This document shows, piece by piece, positions 43,546-55,009 of a stretch of 64,000 nucleotides of DNA. A program made the position numbers and the translations under genes. The notes beneath the pieces are model-generated. The model did no database searches and was not told where the DNA came from. It was given only the letters and a program-made list of their open reading frames with translations. Source of the DNA: Trichodelitschia bisporula (lineage: Eukaryota > Ascomycota > Dothideomycetes > Phaeotrichales > Phaeotrichaceae); NCBI GenBank assembly GCA_010356995.1, contig ML996697.1, forward strand, positions 563,761 to 627,760, read 5' to 3'. The stretch's first letter is position 1, and each line of letters opens with the position of its first letter.

Positions 43546-43836
43546 ATGTATAAATTCTATTTAACGTCCAATACGGTTCCTGAAGGCCCATACAGACGGA
43601 TAGTTAACTGGCACGTAAAACTATATCAATGCTGCACATATGAAGCCTCCGGAGTTGATACAGCTTCACAGTCAATGCAGATGGTTGGTGCGGCAAGCAA
43701 GGCTCATGTTGGTCTTCGCAAAAAATTATGGATGGCGCTCTGCGAACGGGATTGGACAATTGGAGCCAAAGAGCTGATCAGGATGGCAACGTTACAAGCA
43801 GCTTCCGGAGGCTTCGGTACCTGTGGCTTTATATAG
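43546..43836 (+). CDS. Candidate open frame of 96 codons, possibly a further exon of the upstream orphan gene
   Basis: A frame starting MYKFYLTSNTVPEGPYRRIV and ending GGFGTCGFI, rich in Tyr, Lys and Cys, with codon use more A/T-rich than nearby genes. It lies 100 bases after the candidate orphan gene; a GTAGGT donor at about 43425 and several AG acceptors could join them, but I could not fix a unique splice. No family is recognised. Confidence 0.22.
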   Translation: MYKFYLTSNTVPEGPYRRIVNWHVKLYQCCTYEASGVDTASQSMQMVGAASKAHVGLRKKLWMALCERDWTIGAKELIRMATLQAASGGFGTCGFI

Positions 43837-44008
43837 CGGAGGGTATCAGACAACCTTCGAAGTCTTCGCTTCTTTTATTCAACCACGCGAGGTGATTATA
43901 CTGCGTTGCAAACTATATCTTATCTACTGGACCATGTTGTTGGACTGGAGAAGCTGAGAACAGATGAAACAAAGGTTTCTGTTGATTGACGTAGACTGAA
44001 ATGTCGAG

Positions 44009-44204
44009 TGTAACATGTGGGCAACTCGTACTATATAGGAAATATGAAACAGGAATGACGTCGAGCCAAAGATACGACGAAACAAGACAACGGAGGTAAG
44101 CAATCCCGAGCGCTAACAGATACCGGCTACAAAGATACCGAGTGCGAAGTGATACAGGAACTTACAATATCAGAAGGCTGTAACACATGGGAATCCGTCT
44201 AACA
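44009..44204 (-). mobile_element. LTR-retrotransposon fossil: one long terminal repeat, minus strand
   Basis: On the minus strand a 196-base unit starts TGTTAGACGG and ends TGTTACA, giving TG..CA ends with short imperfect inverse termini. Just before its start, at 44205-44215, lies a purine-rich GAGGGG tract like the polypurine tract before a 3' LTR, so this is more likely a 3' LTR than a solo LTR; no matching five-base target duplication is seen. The family is not certain; the short LTR recalls Copia elements. No partner LTR or gag/pol frame was found in the window, so the element is broken and old. Confidence 0.5.
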
Positions 44205-46216
44205 CATACCCCTCGGACGGTGAGAGAGATCAGAATCGCCGATTCTGCTGGGAACTGGGCGCATGAAACCTCGAAAGCACACCGTCTTTCAACCAACTGG
44301 ACCAGGCAGTACCTGGTCTGTTAACTAGAATTCGAGTCTATAGTAATCTGGCAACTGGCCTCAACTGCGGGGGCTCCGGTAATCAGAGACGTGCACTGTA
44401 CTCAGATTCTGAGCTTCCGACATACTGTAATATCATCATGCTGCGGTCTTTGAGCTTTGCCAACCTGGAGCACATGGAGGTACCTCAGCTCGCGTGGGTG
44501 GCCAACTCATTTCAATGAGGAGCTCCTGGGCCGAAGAAATTCACGTCCAGTAAAGGGGGATTCGTCAAAGTCGTTCTAAGCATCGGATGAACAGGATGCA
44601 ATCTCTTCTGGAGTGCGTGGAAATGCCTGCTCCGGATATACAAGCGTTCATGACTCTTGCCTGTCACTTCGTCATAGCGTACTGTGATTGCTGCTGGCTT
44701 CAGATGCTGCGGGCAGTTCAGGAACTTACCTTCATCTTACAGAATGGCAACATTGTGAATGTGATATGCCTTACCCGACGCTGGCCTTACCATACCTATC
44801 AATCAAAGTCACCCTTGCGGCGAATGGACTCCTCGATTAAGCGGCGTCGGGTGGAACGGGAGCCAGCTATCAATGGTGCCCACGCGGGTAGGTGCGTGTG
44901 CACCCGATGGCGTGCAGTTTGGTGCATGCCCGGGATCAAGCCGAGCCAAAGAATCAGTCCTACCGAGTTGCGACTCGGGTGATTTGCGAACGCTATTTGT
45001 CTGACCTTAAGCTGGAGTTCTGTCATACTTAGGATCAGTAAGGGCTGCACAAGTTCTAGGCGGCTGTACGCAGCACTTGACCTGACCGGCGGAGAGATGA
45101 GTAGATGAAGAGTGGTGAGAACTGTACAATATAGCCTCATCTGTGCTGGCGTGGGGCATGAAGGGCTCATGGCTGACTGGTTCTCACTTATTTTCGTCCC
45201 CGCGTCGGGGGTTCGTTGCCCAGCGCCGTTTTCATGTACGACTCGACATGTGGTGCGACGGGAGTGTCCGGGCAGGTTTAAATATATTTGCCGGGTTATT
45301 TTGAAGAGACGAGATGAGTTGTCTCGTTGACTGAGTTCGTTCGTTTGCATAAAATGAGCGGTTTGACGTCTAGAAGTTTGAACTAGGCGCGGCTAGAGGG
45401 TCCTTGAGCACTTGGCGCGGCTAGCGATCGCTTGTTGGATCGATCTGCCTGGCCCCTGTTCATGTGGGGACGACATTTGACGTCGGATAGGTGAAGTGCA
45501 CGAAAGAATTGGGCAACACCCACAAAGGTTGCACTGAATCCAAGTGATGATGCTGCTGCAAAGGGGCAGTTCGTTGTCTAGAGGGTGCGGGCTTATCCAA
45601 TGACAGAACGGAAGCGTTGAAGCTGAGGCTGAAGCTGGCGGAGGAGGAGAAATTAGAGAGTGGCACTCTGACACAGTATAGCGAGGCGATCCTGTCCCAT
45701 ACTCCGCCTGACTGCACCGTGCTGCTGCTGCACCGCACAGGGTTCTGCACTGTCTGGCGCTGTACTGTTTCTAGGTAGCACAGCGTCCATCGACGAGGCT
45801 AGGTGCCAGGCATCGTGGGAACTTTTCCCTCTGTCGTCCTTCTGTCAGTTAGCCGTCTACCATCACCGTACAGTGCAACCTCTTTGGAGCGTACATATTG
45901 AGACCTGCAGAGTGAATGGATCGGGGTGCCTCTCTTTCCGTCTCAAGGCGTGAAGTTGTGGAGGTTGTAAAGTCGTGGAGGTTGTGGAGGTTGTAAAGTT
46001 TGCGGAGGTAGAACTAGTCAATGAGCCAAAAGACCTCAACTTCCCGAAAGCGCAAGAGCGATGCCCGCCTGCTCCCTCCCACGCCTTCCTCAACACCCGC
46101 CACTATCTGCCTCATCGTCATCTTCCCCAATGCCCCGCACCACTGCTCTAGCCTCACCATTGCATTCGACCATCAGCACAAACTCTATACATAGCTCCAT
46201 TGAGAGCTCCCAACGC
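44205..46216. other. Intergenic, edge of the gene-poor island and GPCR upstream region
   Basis: Overlapping frames on both strands (44587-44982 plus, 44799-45350 minus) lack domains and are not called. From 45370 to 46050 there are short direct repeats (GGCGCGGCTAG twice near 45390-45425; GTGGAGGTTGT several times near 45960-46000). Base composition returns to that of the gene-rich flanks by about 46 kb. Confidence 0.45.
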
Positions 46217-48034
46217 ATGGAGATATGGCCGCCCTGGGGGCTAGAAATGGTACGCTCCCTGCTCCCCTGCTTCCTTCCCCCCCTCCGTGAATTCCCCCGC
46301 GAACCCCTGCCTTGTGGGCCGCGGCGACGGCAAACGCACCTGGGTCTGTCTTTCTTTCTGCTCCGAGCATGGCCATGTACATACGTACCAACTTATTTAC
46401 TGCATCCCGCTGCCGTCGTTAACAATGTGCGCTAAACAGGCATTGTCTCTCTGCCTCAGCTTCAGGCGAGAGATACTACGGCCTGGCACATGCTCTCTCC
46501 GCACGAGCAGACCGTGCTCGAGGCGATTGAGCGCACCATGTCGGTCTTGTCCATTCTAGGGTTCCTCGCAATCTTCTCCACCTACATGATGTTCCGGAGC
46601 TTTCGCCGCAAGTTGTTCAACAAATTCATGTTCTGCGCCTCCTTTGGTAACGTGGGAACCAACCTTGGGACGATCATCGCCACTTCCGGTATCAGAAAAG
46701 GAGCGGGAAGCCCGGGGTGTCGCATGCAGGCTTTCATGATCGATTGGTATGTGTTACAGCTCACGAGCCTTGTTCAGGAACTGCGTCTAACGCTCTCCGA
46801 GGCTGATGCCAGGCGACGCGCTCTGGGCGATGTGCATGGCCTTGACCATCTTCTTCCAGTTCCACACGTCCATTAATATTGAGAGTCCAAAGCTGGCTCT
46901 GACGTATGCTTTCGTGTGCTACTGCATCCCGCTGGTACCTGCTCTGACCTTTCTGATCATGGACGTTACCCGGGGCAAGGCGTACTACGGCGATGCAACG
47001 GTAAGAACTTCTCCAGCAAGCAGTGCATGCTGACGGGATAGATATGGTGCTGGATTGGTCATAACCACAACTCTCTACGCATTAGCTCGTTCTACGGACC
47101 CGTCTGGTATGTAATCCTCTGCCATCACTTCTGCACTTGGCTGATCCCGCAGGGGCGTGATTATCATTACCATGTTCTTGTATGCCTACACAGCGTCCAC
47201 CATCATGGGACGCTCTGGTAGGCGCCTGGATAAAACGGTCAAGCTCTCCGCCTTGCAGAAGCACACCCAAATTTCGCAGACTTCGGAGCCGCGTGACTCT
47301 GCGCTCGACGGTAGCAGCATTGCGAACGCGGACGGAAACGGCGGTATCCCGGCACCGGTTCCGAAGACGCCGTCCAACTGGTTCATGAAGCTTCTGAGCA
47401 CCCAAAATACACTGCCGTGCCGCAAGATATGCGGAATTGCAACGCGCCCGGCGACGGTGACGACAGTGGTCAGCACGCCACCGACTGGAGTGCCGTATAC
47501 CCAGCAGAAATCGCGCACCAACCATGGAGTTAGACGCTACGCCTTGGTCGCCTTCATGATCTTCATCGCGCTCCTAGTGGTTTGGGTTCGTCTCGCGCGA
47601 TACAATTTCGACAACGCTAACAAAATTAGGTTCCGGCCACGGTCAACCGCGTTTGGGGCCTTGTTAGTCTAAACCACACAAATTTCGCCATCAACGCTGT
47701 TTCCGCCGCCGTGCTCCCGCTGCAAGGCTTTCTAAACGGCTGCGTCTACCTCTTTTTCTCGCGTGTGGAGCTCGCTGCGGAGTGGGCGCGCTGGCGTGAA
47801 AGCTGGACCGCCAGACCCAAATCCACGAACGCGCATGCCGAAGCGTCCAATAAGAACGTTAACGCTGAGGCGGTGCAGGCGCTGCGCTCCGCCCGCACGA
47901 GGAGCAGCGATGCAGAGGACGGTCTAACGGTGGAGGAAATGTTGGCAGATCTTGAGGCTGAAGAGGGTCGGGGGCGCCGTGAGCGGGGAGGCTGGGGCGA
48001 GCGGATTAGACACAGCTGGCATCGTCGTTTCTAG
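46217..48034 (+). CDS. cAMP-receptor-like seven-transmembrane GPCR
   Basis: Six exons, 46217-46249, 46460-46746, 46802-47000, 47042-47106, 47153-47585 and 47630-48034, give 473 residues; all introns are GT-AG and phases close. The first exon holds only 11 residues (MEIWPPWGLEM); an in-frame ATG at 46061 could extend it. Seven hydrophobic segments are seen, among them SVLSILGFLAIFSTYMMF, DALWAMCMALTIFFQF, LTYAFVCYCIPLVPALTFLI, the IWCWIG motif before TM5 and VLPLQGFLNGCVYLFF as TM7. This is the fungal CAR-like class related to Dictyostelium cAMP receptors and Git3-type sensors, acting in the plasma membrane through a G protein. Loop 3 between TM5 and TM6 is long (about 120 residues) and Ser/Thr-rich. 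The ligand is unknown. Confidence 0.9.
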
Positions 48035-48357
48035 TCCCCACAAAAACTGACATCGGTAGGAGTTGGGGTTGTGGCGTTGCTGGAAGGGTGATTGCGGAGG
48101 TCTGGTTTTCGCGGCGTATTTACTGATGAACTCCGATCGGATGACGGCGTATCTGCGATTGGCATGGCGGGTTACTCTAGACTGATGTGGCGCAATGATA
48201 TGTTCCAGCTCTGTGAGACCGTTCCGTATTGTTAGATCTCGATGGCCTGCTGTCGGTTGCGTGGTGCTTCACCCGTGATGGAGGAGAGATCACGTGATGG
48301 TGGGCATAACTACAGAGCAGGCTTCCTTGTCTTGCCTTCCCTTCACCAACGCGACCA
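48035..48357. other. Intergenic, between convergent genes
   Basis: Shared 3' flanks of the GPCR and the histidine phosphatase. Nothing else is seen. Confidence 0.55.
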
Positions 48358-49616
48358 TCACTTTTGAACAACGCCTGAACCGCAATCGGGAGCTGGTACC
48401 GGCGGATCGACTGGCACAACAGGAGCAGGGCCCGGCGCGCGGTCGGCGCGCACTAATACCGCAATCACACCGCCCGTCTGAAGCGGAAACGGACGGTGGC
48501 CAAGCGCGCGGAGCATCGCCGCAATAGACCCCGAGTGGCTTGATAGGGCCACAAACATGCCCGGCTCGGTAGCAAAAATGTTGCGGAGCAGAGCACGCAG
48601 CCGCTCCGTGTGATGGCTCGTCGATTCGCGCAGCTCTGGAACCCATAGCGGGTCTTGCTCTGGAAAGCCGGGCTCGAAGGTAACAGAGGGGTGCGCAGCC
48701 CTGATGGCACTGCGCGTCGAGCGCCGGTCGCATGTGTGCACGCCCAGGGCTTCGCGAAGGAGTTCCTTGACTATGGGACGGAAAGGGCACGAGTGGGGCA
48801 ACGGCAGGTCAGCATACGTCAAGTTTGCGGTCGCGACGCAGCGGTCTAGCGGGCTGGTGTAGTATGCCTCGGGCGCGGGTATTTTAGCTTCGGACAGTGC
48901 GTGGCGCCAAAATGCGTTTGTGTTGAGGGCTTGCTTGATCCCAGTGGGCGTGAGATGCGCGTCCGACCAGGTTATGGTTCCGTTGCCGTCGAGTTTGGAC
49001 CAGTAGCACTAAGAAGTGAGTTTGAGCTCGCGGACGAGGCGGGATACGTACATTCCAGGCGGGGGTACCGTAAAATGCCTCAGCAACGTTATGGTAGCCC
49101 TCGCCGTGGCGGCCCACGAATAGCACCTTGTAGTGGACGCTGTTGCCGGGGTTGGCGTCAAGCTTGCGAACGAAATGCTCGAAGCGCTGCCATTGCGTTT
49201 TGGTGCCGGTGGGATCGAAGAGCAGGTCCGAGGGGTAGGTACGGTTTATGAGGCCGAGATTGGAGCTTGCCTGAGAGAGGTGAGCTGCGGTGTATAGAGT
49301 AACCCCAGGGACGGGGTACATACGTAGTCGAAGCGATCTGGGTCGGTGGCATTGTCGTCTTGCTGGAAGAAGCCCGTCACTGTCGATAGTTGGAGGTGAT
49401 ACTCGGTGCTGGTGAAGGCATTGACGGGGAAAGGGCTGGAGATTGAGTTCATGAGGAACAATACACTAAGGATGGATATGACAGGACTACAGTTGGCGAA
49501 AGTTAGTCTCTTTGCAAGGCGGCGAGAATGATAACTAGAAAAGGAACCTACGCAATGAACCAAAAGCGGTGGCCACGACAGTTCATGGAGCCAAACGGGT
49601 GTAGATACGCGTTCAT
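48358..49616 (-). CDS. Histidine phosphatase (phosphoglycerate-mutase-like) with N-terminal signal anchor
   Basis: Exons 49552-49616, 49324-49486, 49052-49270 and 48358-49008 give 365 residues; introns of 65, 53 and 43 bases are GT-AG and all phases close. The catalytic signature is VLFVGRHGEGYHNVAEAFYG, with RHGExxHN. HLTPTGIKQA, YYTSPLDRCVATA and the second histidine in ALSSHSGS complete the fold. It belongs to the group that includes yeast Pmu1. The N-terminus holds a hydrophobic run (PVISILSVLFLMNSISSPF) after about 22 mainly polar residues, fitting a signal anchor, so the enzyme is probably in the secretory path or on the membrane. The C-terminus is Pro-rich. The substrate cannot be told. 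Confidence 0.88.
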
Positions 49617-52518
49617 AGGGTCAAACACTTCTGAATGTCCAAAGTACGCTGCACGCTGGGGGTATCATGATGGAGAATAGAAGACGTTCGAGGAGCGCAT
49701 TGAGTGTGGAGTGTTGCTGAGGGGTTGAACGAAAAATTGTTTGCTACAAGACCAGGCGACGCGACGCGAACCGCCAATGATCTCATCGACTCCGGGCACG
49801 GGCATCCAGGGGACTTTCTCCATCGTCGTCATCCAAACATGGACATCTACGACGAGCAAGAAACCTCTGGCGCGTCATATCTGTACTATACAGAGAGTCG
49901 TTAGCCTCTACGCCAAGTCATCGCCATCATGTCAGCGTAATTCTACTTGGTACTTCGCTACCTTCCTCTTGGAGAGTCTGGGTTGGTGGTCAGATCATTA
50001 ACCGGCCGTTCCTCGTATTATTGATTCTGACGACCAGTGTTAGAAAAGGTATTGCGTGTCTCCCCGGAAGAGTGCCGACTCAACCGATCCTTGAGTCGAT
50101 ACATCTACCCGCCGGCTCAATGTCTCGAAGATTCGAAAAGTGCAAATCCAGGAGTTGACGTAGCCTTCTGGCCCGCAGTTTCCCAAGCACACGACGAAGC
50201 ACCAGACCCTCGGCTTGCCGTTCACTTGTCTGCATGCCTAGGAACTCGGGCCTTAACGAGCGGCACTCAGCTCCATTTCGTGCCAGTTCCTTTTGCACAT
50301 CTTAAGACATGGTACTGTTGAAAGCCAAAAAGCTTCCAGGTCATTGTTTGGGGGGATTTGCTTCCTTTGAACCTCTGGACCTCGATGACTAGACCCTCGA
50401 CGGGCAGAAAGTATCGCAGTAGGACGCTTGACTTGTACCTACTGTTGCCCGTTCAAGTAATGCGCCACAATCGACGGGCTAGAAATTCCCACCAAGCTCC
50501 TGCAGCAACCGCGATGCTGGCCACCGGACTCCAAAAGCAGCCAAGCGTTGGATGGCAAGATTACTGGCGAGCCCGTCGTGGCGGAGATATTGGACTGCAG
50601 TTCCCATGTCTGCGGCTGTGGCGAACCGCGATCCTTTGGTAGCGATGCCACTCCCTAAGCATCAACAGACGGGCCTATGCTACGTAAGGCAATTGCGCGA
50701 TACCGAACCCTCAGGCATGTCAGGTACACCCGAGCTGCATGCCTCCCATGTTTCTGCTCTTGGATTTTCGGTTTCTCGTTCACATGTTGTCTCCCCACCT
50801 TCCACCACCCACAGGGAATCTCCGTATCTGCAACTGTCATTGCGAAGGGTAACACATGGCCAAGAGCACCAGATGGGATACCAAATGCCCACGCGACCGA
50901 CAACTGGCAGGCCCAGCGGTAGCCCACGCTTTAATATTGGCACCCAATTCTTGGCCGCGAAGAAGGCCCCAGTATGCAGAGATCTGGCAAAGGGCGAGAG
51001 CACATCCGGAGCTGGCACTGGAGATGAGGTACTCGCCGTGTGACCTGGTCAATAATGGGATATTGCAGACGAGAGGTCTCCATGGAGCCTGGCTCAGGCG
51101 TCAGGAACGCAGTCCTGTCTTCCTACCCAGGGCGAATCAAGGCCCAGCCCATGCGGTGCACGTATTCCGCGGAAGGTCGTCCAGCCCCACCGGCGATTTC
51201 CAGAAAAGCCGCCACCAGGCTGCATTCGCTCGGCCGGGCGTCACGCTCCGGCAGTCCCAAAGTGTTGCCGGGTAACCCACGAATTCTCTGAGACCCATGG
51301 CCCCTTCAGTCTTTCGCTGGGCAACTACTCCAGGGCTCTCTAGGTGATCGCTTTCCATTTGGCTGCCCGAAGTGGCGTGCCGAAGGGCACGACATACAAG
51401 CATAAAGGCAAGTACCTGGTGGCGGTCCGGATCTTCGGACGCACCCATGTTCGTGCTCGCAGCACACCAGGATCAGTTGGGCGGTTCGACGCGAAGCGTC
51501 CAAATCAACGTGTGCGGAGCTCGGGGGGGTGCGAGGGTTTCGTGATGAGGCTGCCAACGCTTGACGTGGTCGCACGTGCCGTGCACCAGGGCTTTCGGCG
51601 TACCGTCCAGCATCCCCCGGATCTCCCGAGACATGGGTTGGGCGTGCCGCTAGCACGCAACCGGTCAAATTCAATCGCGCCGAATCTCCAAGCTGTTCGC
51701 CAACTGTGCCGAATGTCAACACCAATGCCGTGCCGTCTCAATCACAACCGGCCACCCACAAAAGGCAACTCTTCGAGATCTGTATACAAGCTTGTTGATG
51801 TAAGAGCTTCGGAAGCTAGACCGGGCGAATTCTCGGGCTCCGTTGGCCCTAATTGGCTCCCGCAAAGGCAAGCCAGGGTGTTTCTCCATATTACTCTATC
51901 CGGCGCGCTGTCGCGTGTCTAACCCAACCATTAAACGAAGCTAATCATATTGCGACCCCGAAGCCATCTCTCTCGACCTCTCGTTACCGCAGCTCAAGGT
52001 TCCATTCCCCATGGGGCCTTTGCCGTGGCCAACTACCCCCCCGACTCCATCAATTCAAGACCTGGGATGCCTTGCATCATGGCCTTGACGCCCGCATCCC
52101 GTCGGACCCTTTCTCGAGCCTCGCACGACTGTGAGATCAGCCGCCACATCGTTGCCACAGTAGCTTGTTATTTCTATGGCTCAGTGTACGCTATCTGCTG
52201 GGACCATTATTTCCCCACTGCTGGACTTCTTCTCCCACGAGCTCCATCTATTATCCCCCGCACCCGGACATCAATTGTGTTACAGACTTGAGTCCGGCCA
52301 TATTACTTGCGGCCCTGACATATTCAACTATCTCTCCGAGGGCTTTTTTTGTAGTGCAAATCACCTATCCGATCTCTGGTTCACGCTTCGCACTCGCTTC
52401 CACTTGCAACTCTTTCTTGTGCGGACTTTTACCTTGTTCATCAGCCATCGTTGCCTCGAAGGAAGGGTAGCTGAGCACAGCGAGGAGCAAGCTCAGTCTT
52501 CCGTTTGGGCCTGGCGGA
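49617..52518. other. Long intergenic region without a recognisable gene
   Basis: In 2.9 kb between two divergent genes both strands have overlapping frames of up to 192 codons (51344-51922 plus), but none has a domain, a splice pattern or gene-like codon use. I saw no foldback element here. It may be old repeat sequence or a long regulatory region. Confidence 0.5.
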
Positions 52519-54789
52519 ATGGCGATTGACGACGACTTCTGTGACTCCAAGAAGGGGGCCCGAGTGACGACCAGCGAGCTCAGCGACATCTCCTCGTTCA
52601 GCCAGCGGCGACCAACCTCAGACTACGAGAGACCGCCAGCGCCCCCATTCTTCAAGTCGCCCAAGGCGTGGTTCAAGCACGAAAAGCTCAGCTGGCGGTT
52701 CTATGTGTCTATTTACTCCGGACTTGCGGCCGTCTGCCTCCTCATCAACGTCATCGCCATAGTTGTCATTGTTGCCGTGCACGGCACAGACAAGAATGGA
52801 AGAAGTACGATCTACGAAGGCAGTTGCGAAAAGGTCAAATGGCAGAGCCGCATCGCCCACGTTTTCATCAGCGGCCTGGGGACGTACATGCTCAGTGCCA
52901 GCGCTTACGTTATGGTAGGACTGAGTGACCTTGATTTGACAACATACTGATCTTACCAGTACTGTCTTTCTCCTCCGACACGAAGAGAGATCGACAAGGC
53001 GCATGCCGCGGGCCACTGGCTCGATATCGGTGTGATGAGCATGAAAAACCTCTTCGCCATCAATAGAAAACGACTCGTACTCTTCTTGCTGCTCGGCATA
53101 AGCTCTCCTATCCTTCAGCTCTTGTATGACTCCTACCCAATTGCTATGAATGTTACTGACAATTTAGCTACAATGCTGTCTTGTTCCAGACGAACTCGAC
53201 GAACGCCTATACGGCATTTGTCGCTGGAGAATCATTCATGCAACAAAACATTACAGTTAATTTCTCCCACGAAGTCCATGAGGCCAAGCACCTTCTACAG
53301 ACATACGGAAACCTCGCCTACCGCCTTCATCAGGAAGCTCTGGATGGGCGCTTGGAGAAGCTGAGCAATAAGGATTGCCTCAACGAATACGCAGTACCGC
53401 TCCAGTCCAAGCGTCGGAATGTGGTAGTCATTACAGAGGCGAATCATACTCACACGACGGATGTTTTCGACGTCTATCACGCCTGGATACCAACGGAGCA
53501 CCCGCAATCGCGCGAAGAACAATACTCCTGGATCTGCGAAGACATCAAGTCCAACGCCGACCGGTGCGTTTTCCACATGGAGAAGCTGAGGTCCAATGCC
53601 TCGGCATGGACGATCTCGGACGGTGCACGCGTTAAGTACTGCCTCAGCGAGAAGACGGAAGAGCACTGCAAGCTGCAATTCCACATCACGTTAGCAGTCA
53701 TCGTCACGCTGGTGACACTGTTCAAGACAGCAGTCATGTTCACCGTTGCCATCTCTGGACATGAGTCTCCCCTGATGACAACGGGTGACGCCATATCCTC
53801 CTTCCTCAGGAATCCAGACCGACACACGGCTGGGATGTGCATGGCATCGAAGAGAATGATTGAGCAGTACAGCTCCCATTGGCCATCTGAACCATTCTAC
53901 TTTTACTGGCAACGCAAGCGGTGGGGCTACGGAATTCGCACGCGGACAATGTCTTGTGCCTTGCTGTAAGTTCACTTTTCCACGGCTCATACTCTTTGCT
54001 AACTGCTTCAGCATGGTTCTGTGGCTATGCATTGACGGGGCGCTCTACTGCACTATGAGCGAACCCCTCTCTTTCGTGAACCTAATCCGTCTCGGCCTTG
54101 GTGCCATCAATCGCAACTTTTTCATCGGCTGGCACAACAAAGAGACGAACGGGATGATCCGCAGCATCATCATCGCCAACCTCGGCCACGCCATATTCGG
54201 CTGCCTCTACATCCTCTTCAACAACGTCTTCTACTGCATGATCTTCGCAGACGAGTGGGCGCGCTTCGCCATCCACCGCAAGGGCCTTCGTGTGTCAGAA
54301 GCCCCGCGCGGCGACCAGCGAACGGTCTACTTTTTCATGATGCCGCACAAGATGGCCATTCCCATCATGGCATTCTCCTGCGCCATCCACAGCCTCATCT
54401 CCCAGACGCTGTTCTTCGTCGACGTCGAAGCCTACGGCCACGACCCCTCCCGTGGCGAGGATATGGCCGTGTATGTCCGCCAGCCCCAGTTTGACTTCTC
54501 CACCACGGGCTTCTCTCCGCTTGCCGATCTTGGGCTCATCGCTACCGGTATCTTTATGATTGCCTTCATGTTCGGCATGTCGGCGCGCAAGCTGCGCTCA
54601 GGCATGCCTGTCGCAAGCACGTGCTCAGCTGCTATTGCGGCAGCGTGCCAACCGGCGGCCGATGAAGATCCGGAGGTACACTTGAAGCCAGTGAAATGGG
54701 GAGTGACAGAAATAGTGGATGGGGTGGGGCACTGCACGTTTTCGGCCAAGGAGGTCAAGGAGTTTGATGAGAGCATTCCGTATATGTAG
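52519..54789 (+). CDS. DUF6536-type multi-pass membrane protein
   Basis: Exons 52519-52914, 52960-53123, 53168-53965 and 54012-54789 give 711 residues; introns of 44-46 bases have branch sites such as TACTGATC, TTACTGAC and GCTAAC. The cytosolic N-terminus is polar, then W-R-F-Y leads into TM1 (SIYSGLAAVCLLINVIAIVV), the start typical of this fungal family. A large loop with N-glycosylation sites and several cysteines lies between TM3 and TM4, followed by about five more membrane spans (for example ITLAVIVTLVTLFKTAVMF and FSPLADLGLIATGIFMIAFM). The family is common in ascomycetes, often in several copies, and its role is unknown. The ATG at 52519 is the first in frame. Confidence 0.85.
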
Positions 54790-55009
54790 ATTACAGCACT
54801 AGTCCACTGGTCGGACAGGCATTGCGTTGGTTGAAAGTAAGTCATATGACTTAGGAGTACATTCACTTCCCATTGAGTATTATTCATTACTATGCATTTG
54901 TGCAGCCTTGCCGAGAACTCAAAATATGTGCATTGACGAGAACGCATCATCTCCATGAGCAGTAAACCCCAGTCTAACCGCAAACGCCAGAGCTAAATGC
55001 AACTCACGC
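54790..55009. other. Short intergenic region between convergent genes
   Basis: Shared 3' flanks of the DUF6536 gene and the S41 peptidase. Nothing else is seen. Confidence 0.55.

Noticed and set aside
44587-45350. Two opposing frames of 131 and 183 codons
   Set aside because: They overlap antisense to each other, lack domains and sit at the edge of decayed repeat sequence.
51344-51922. A 192-codon plus-strand frame in the 2.9 kb gap
   Set aside because: The opposite strand is also open, there is no domain or start context, and the residue pattern is random-like.
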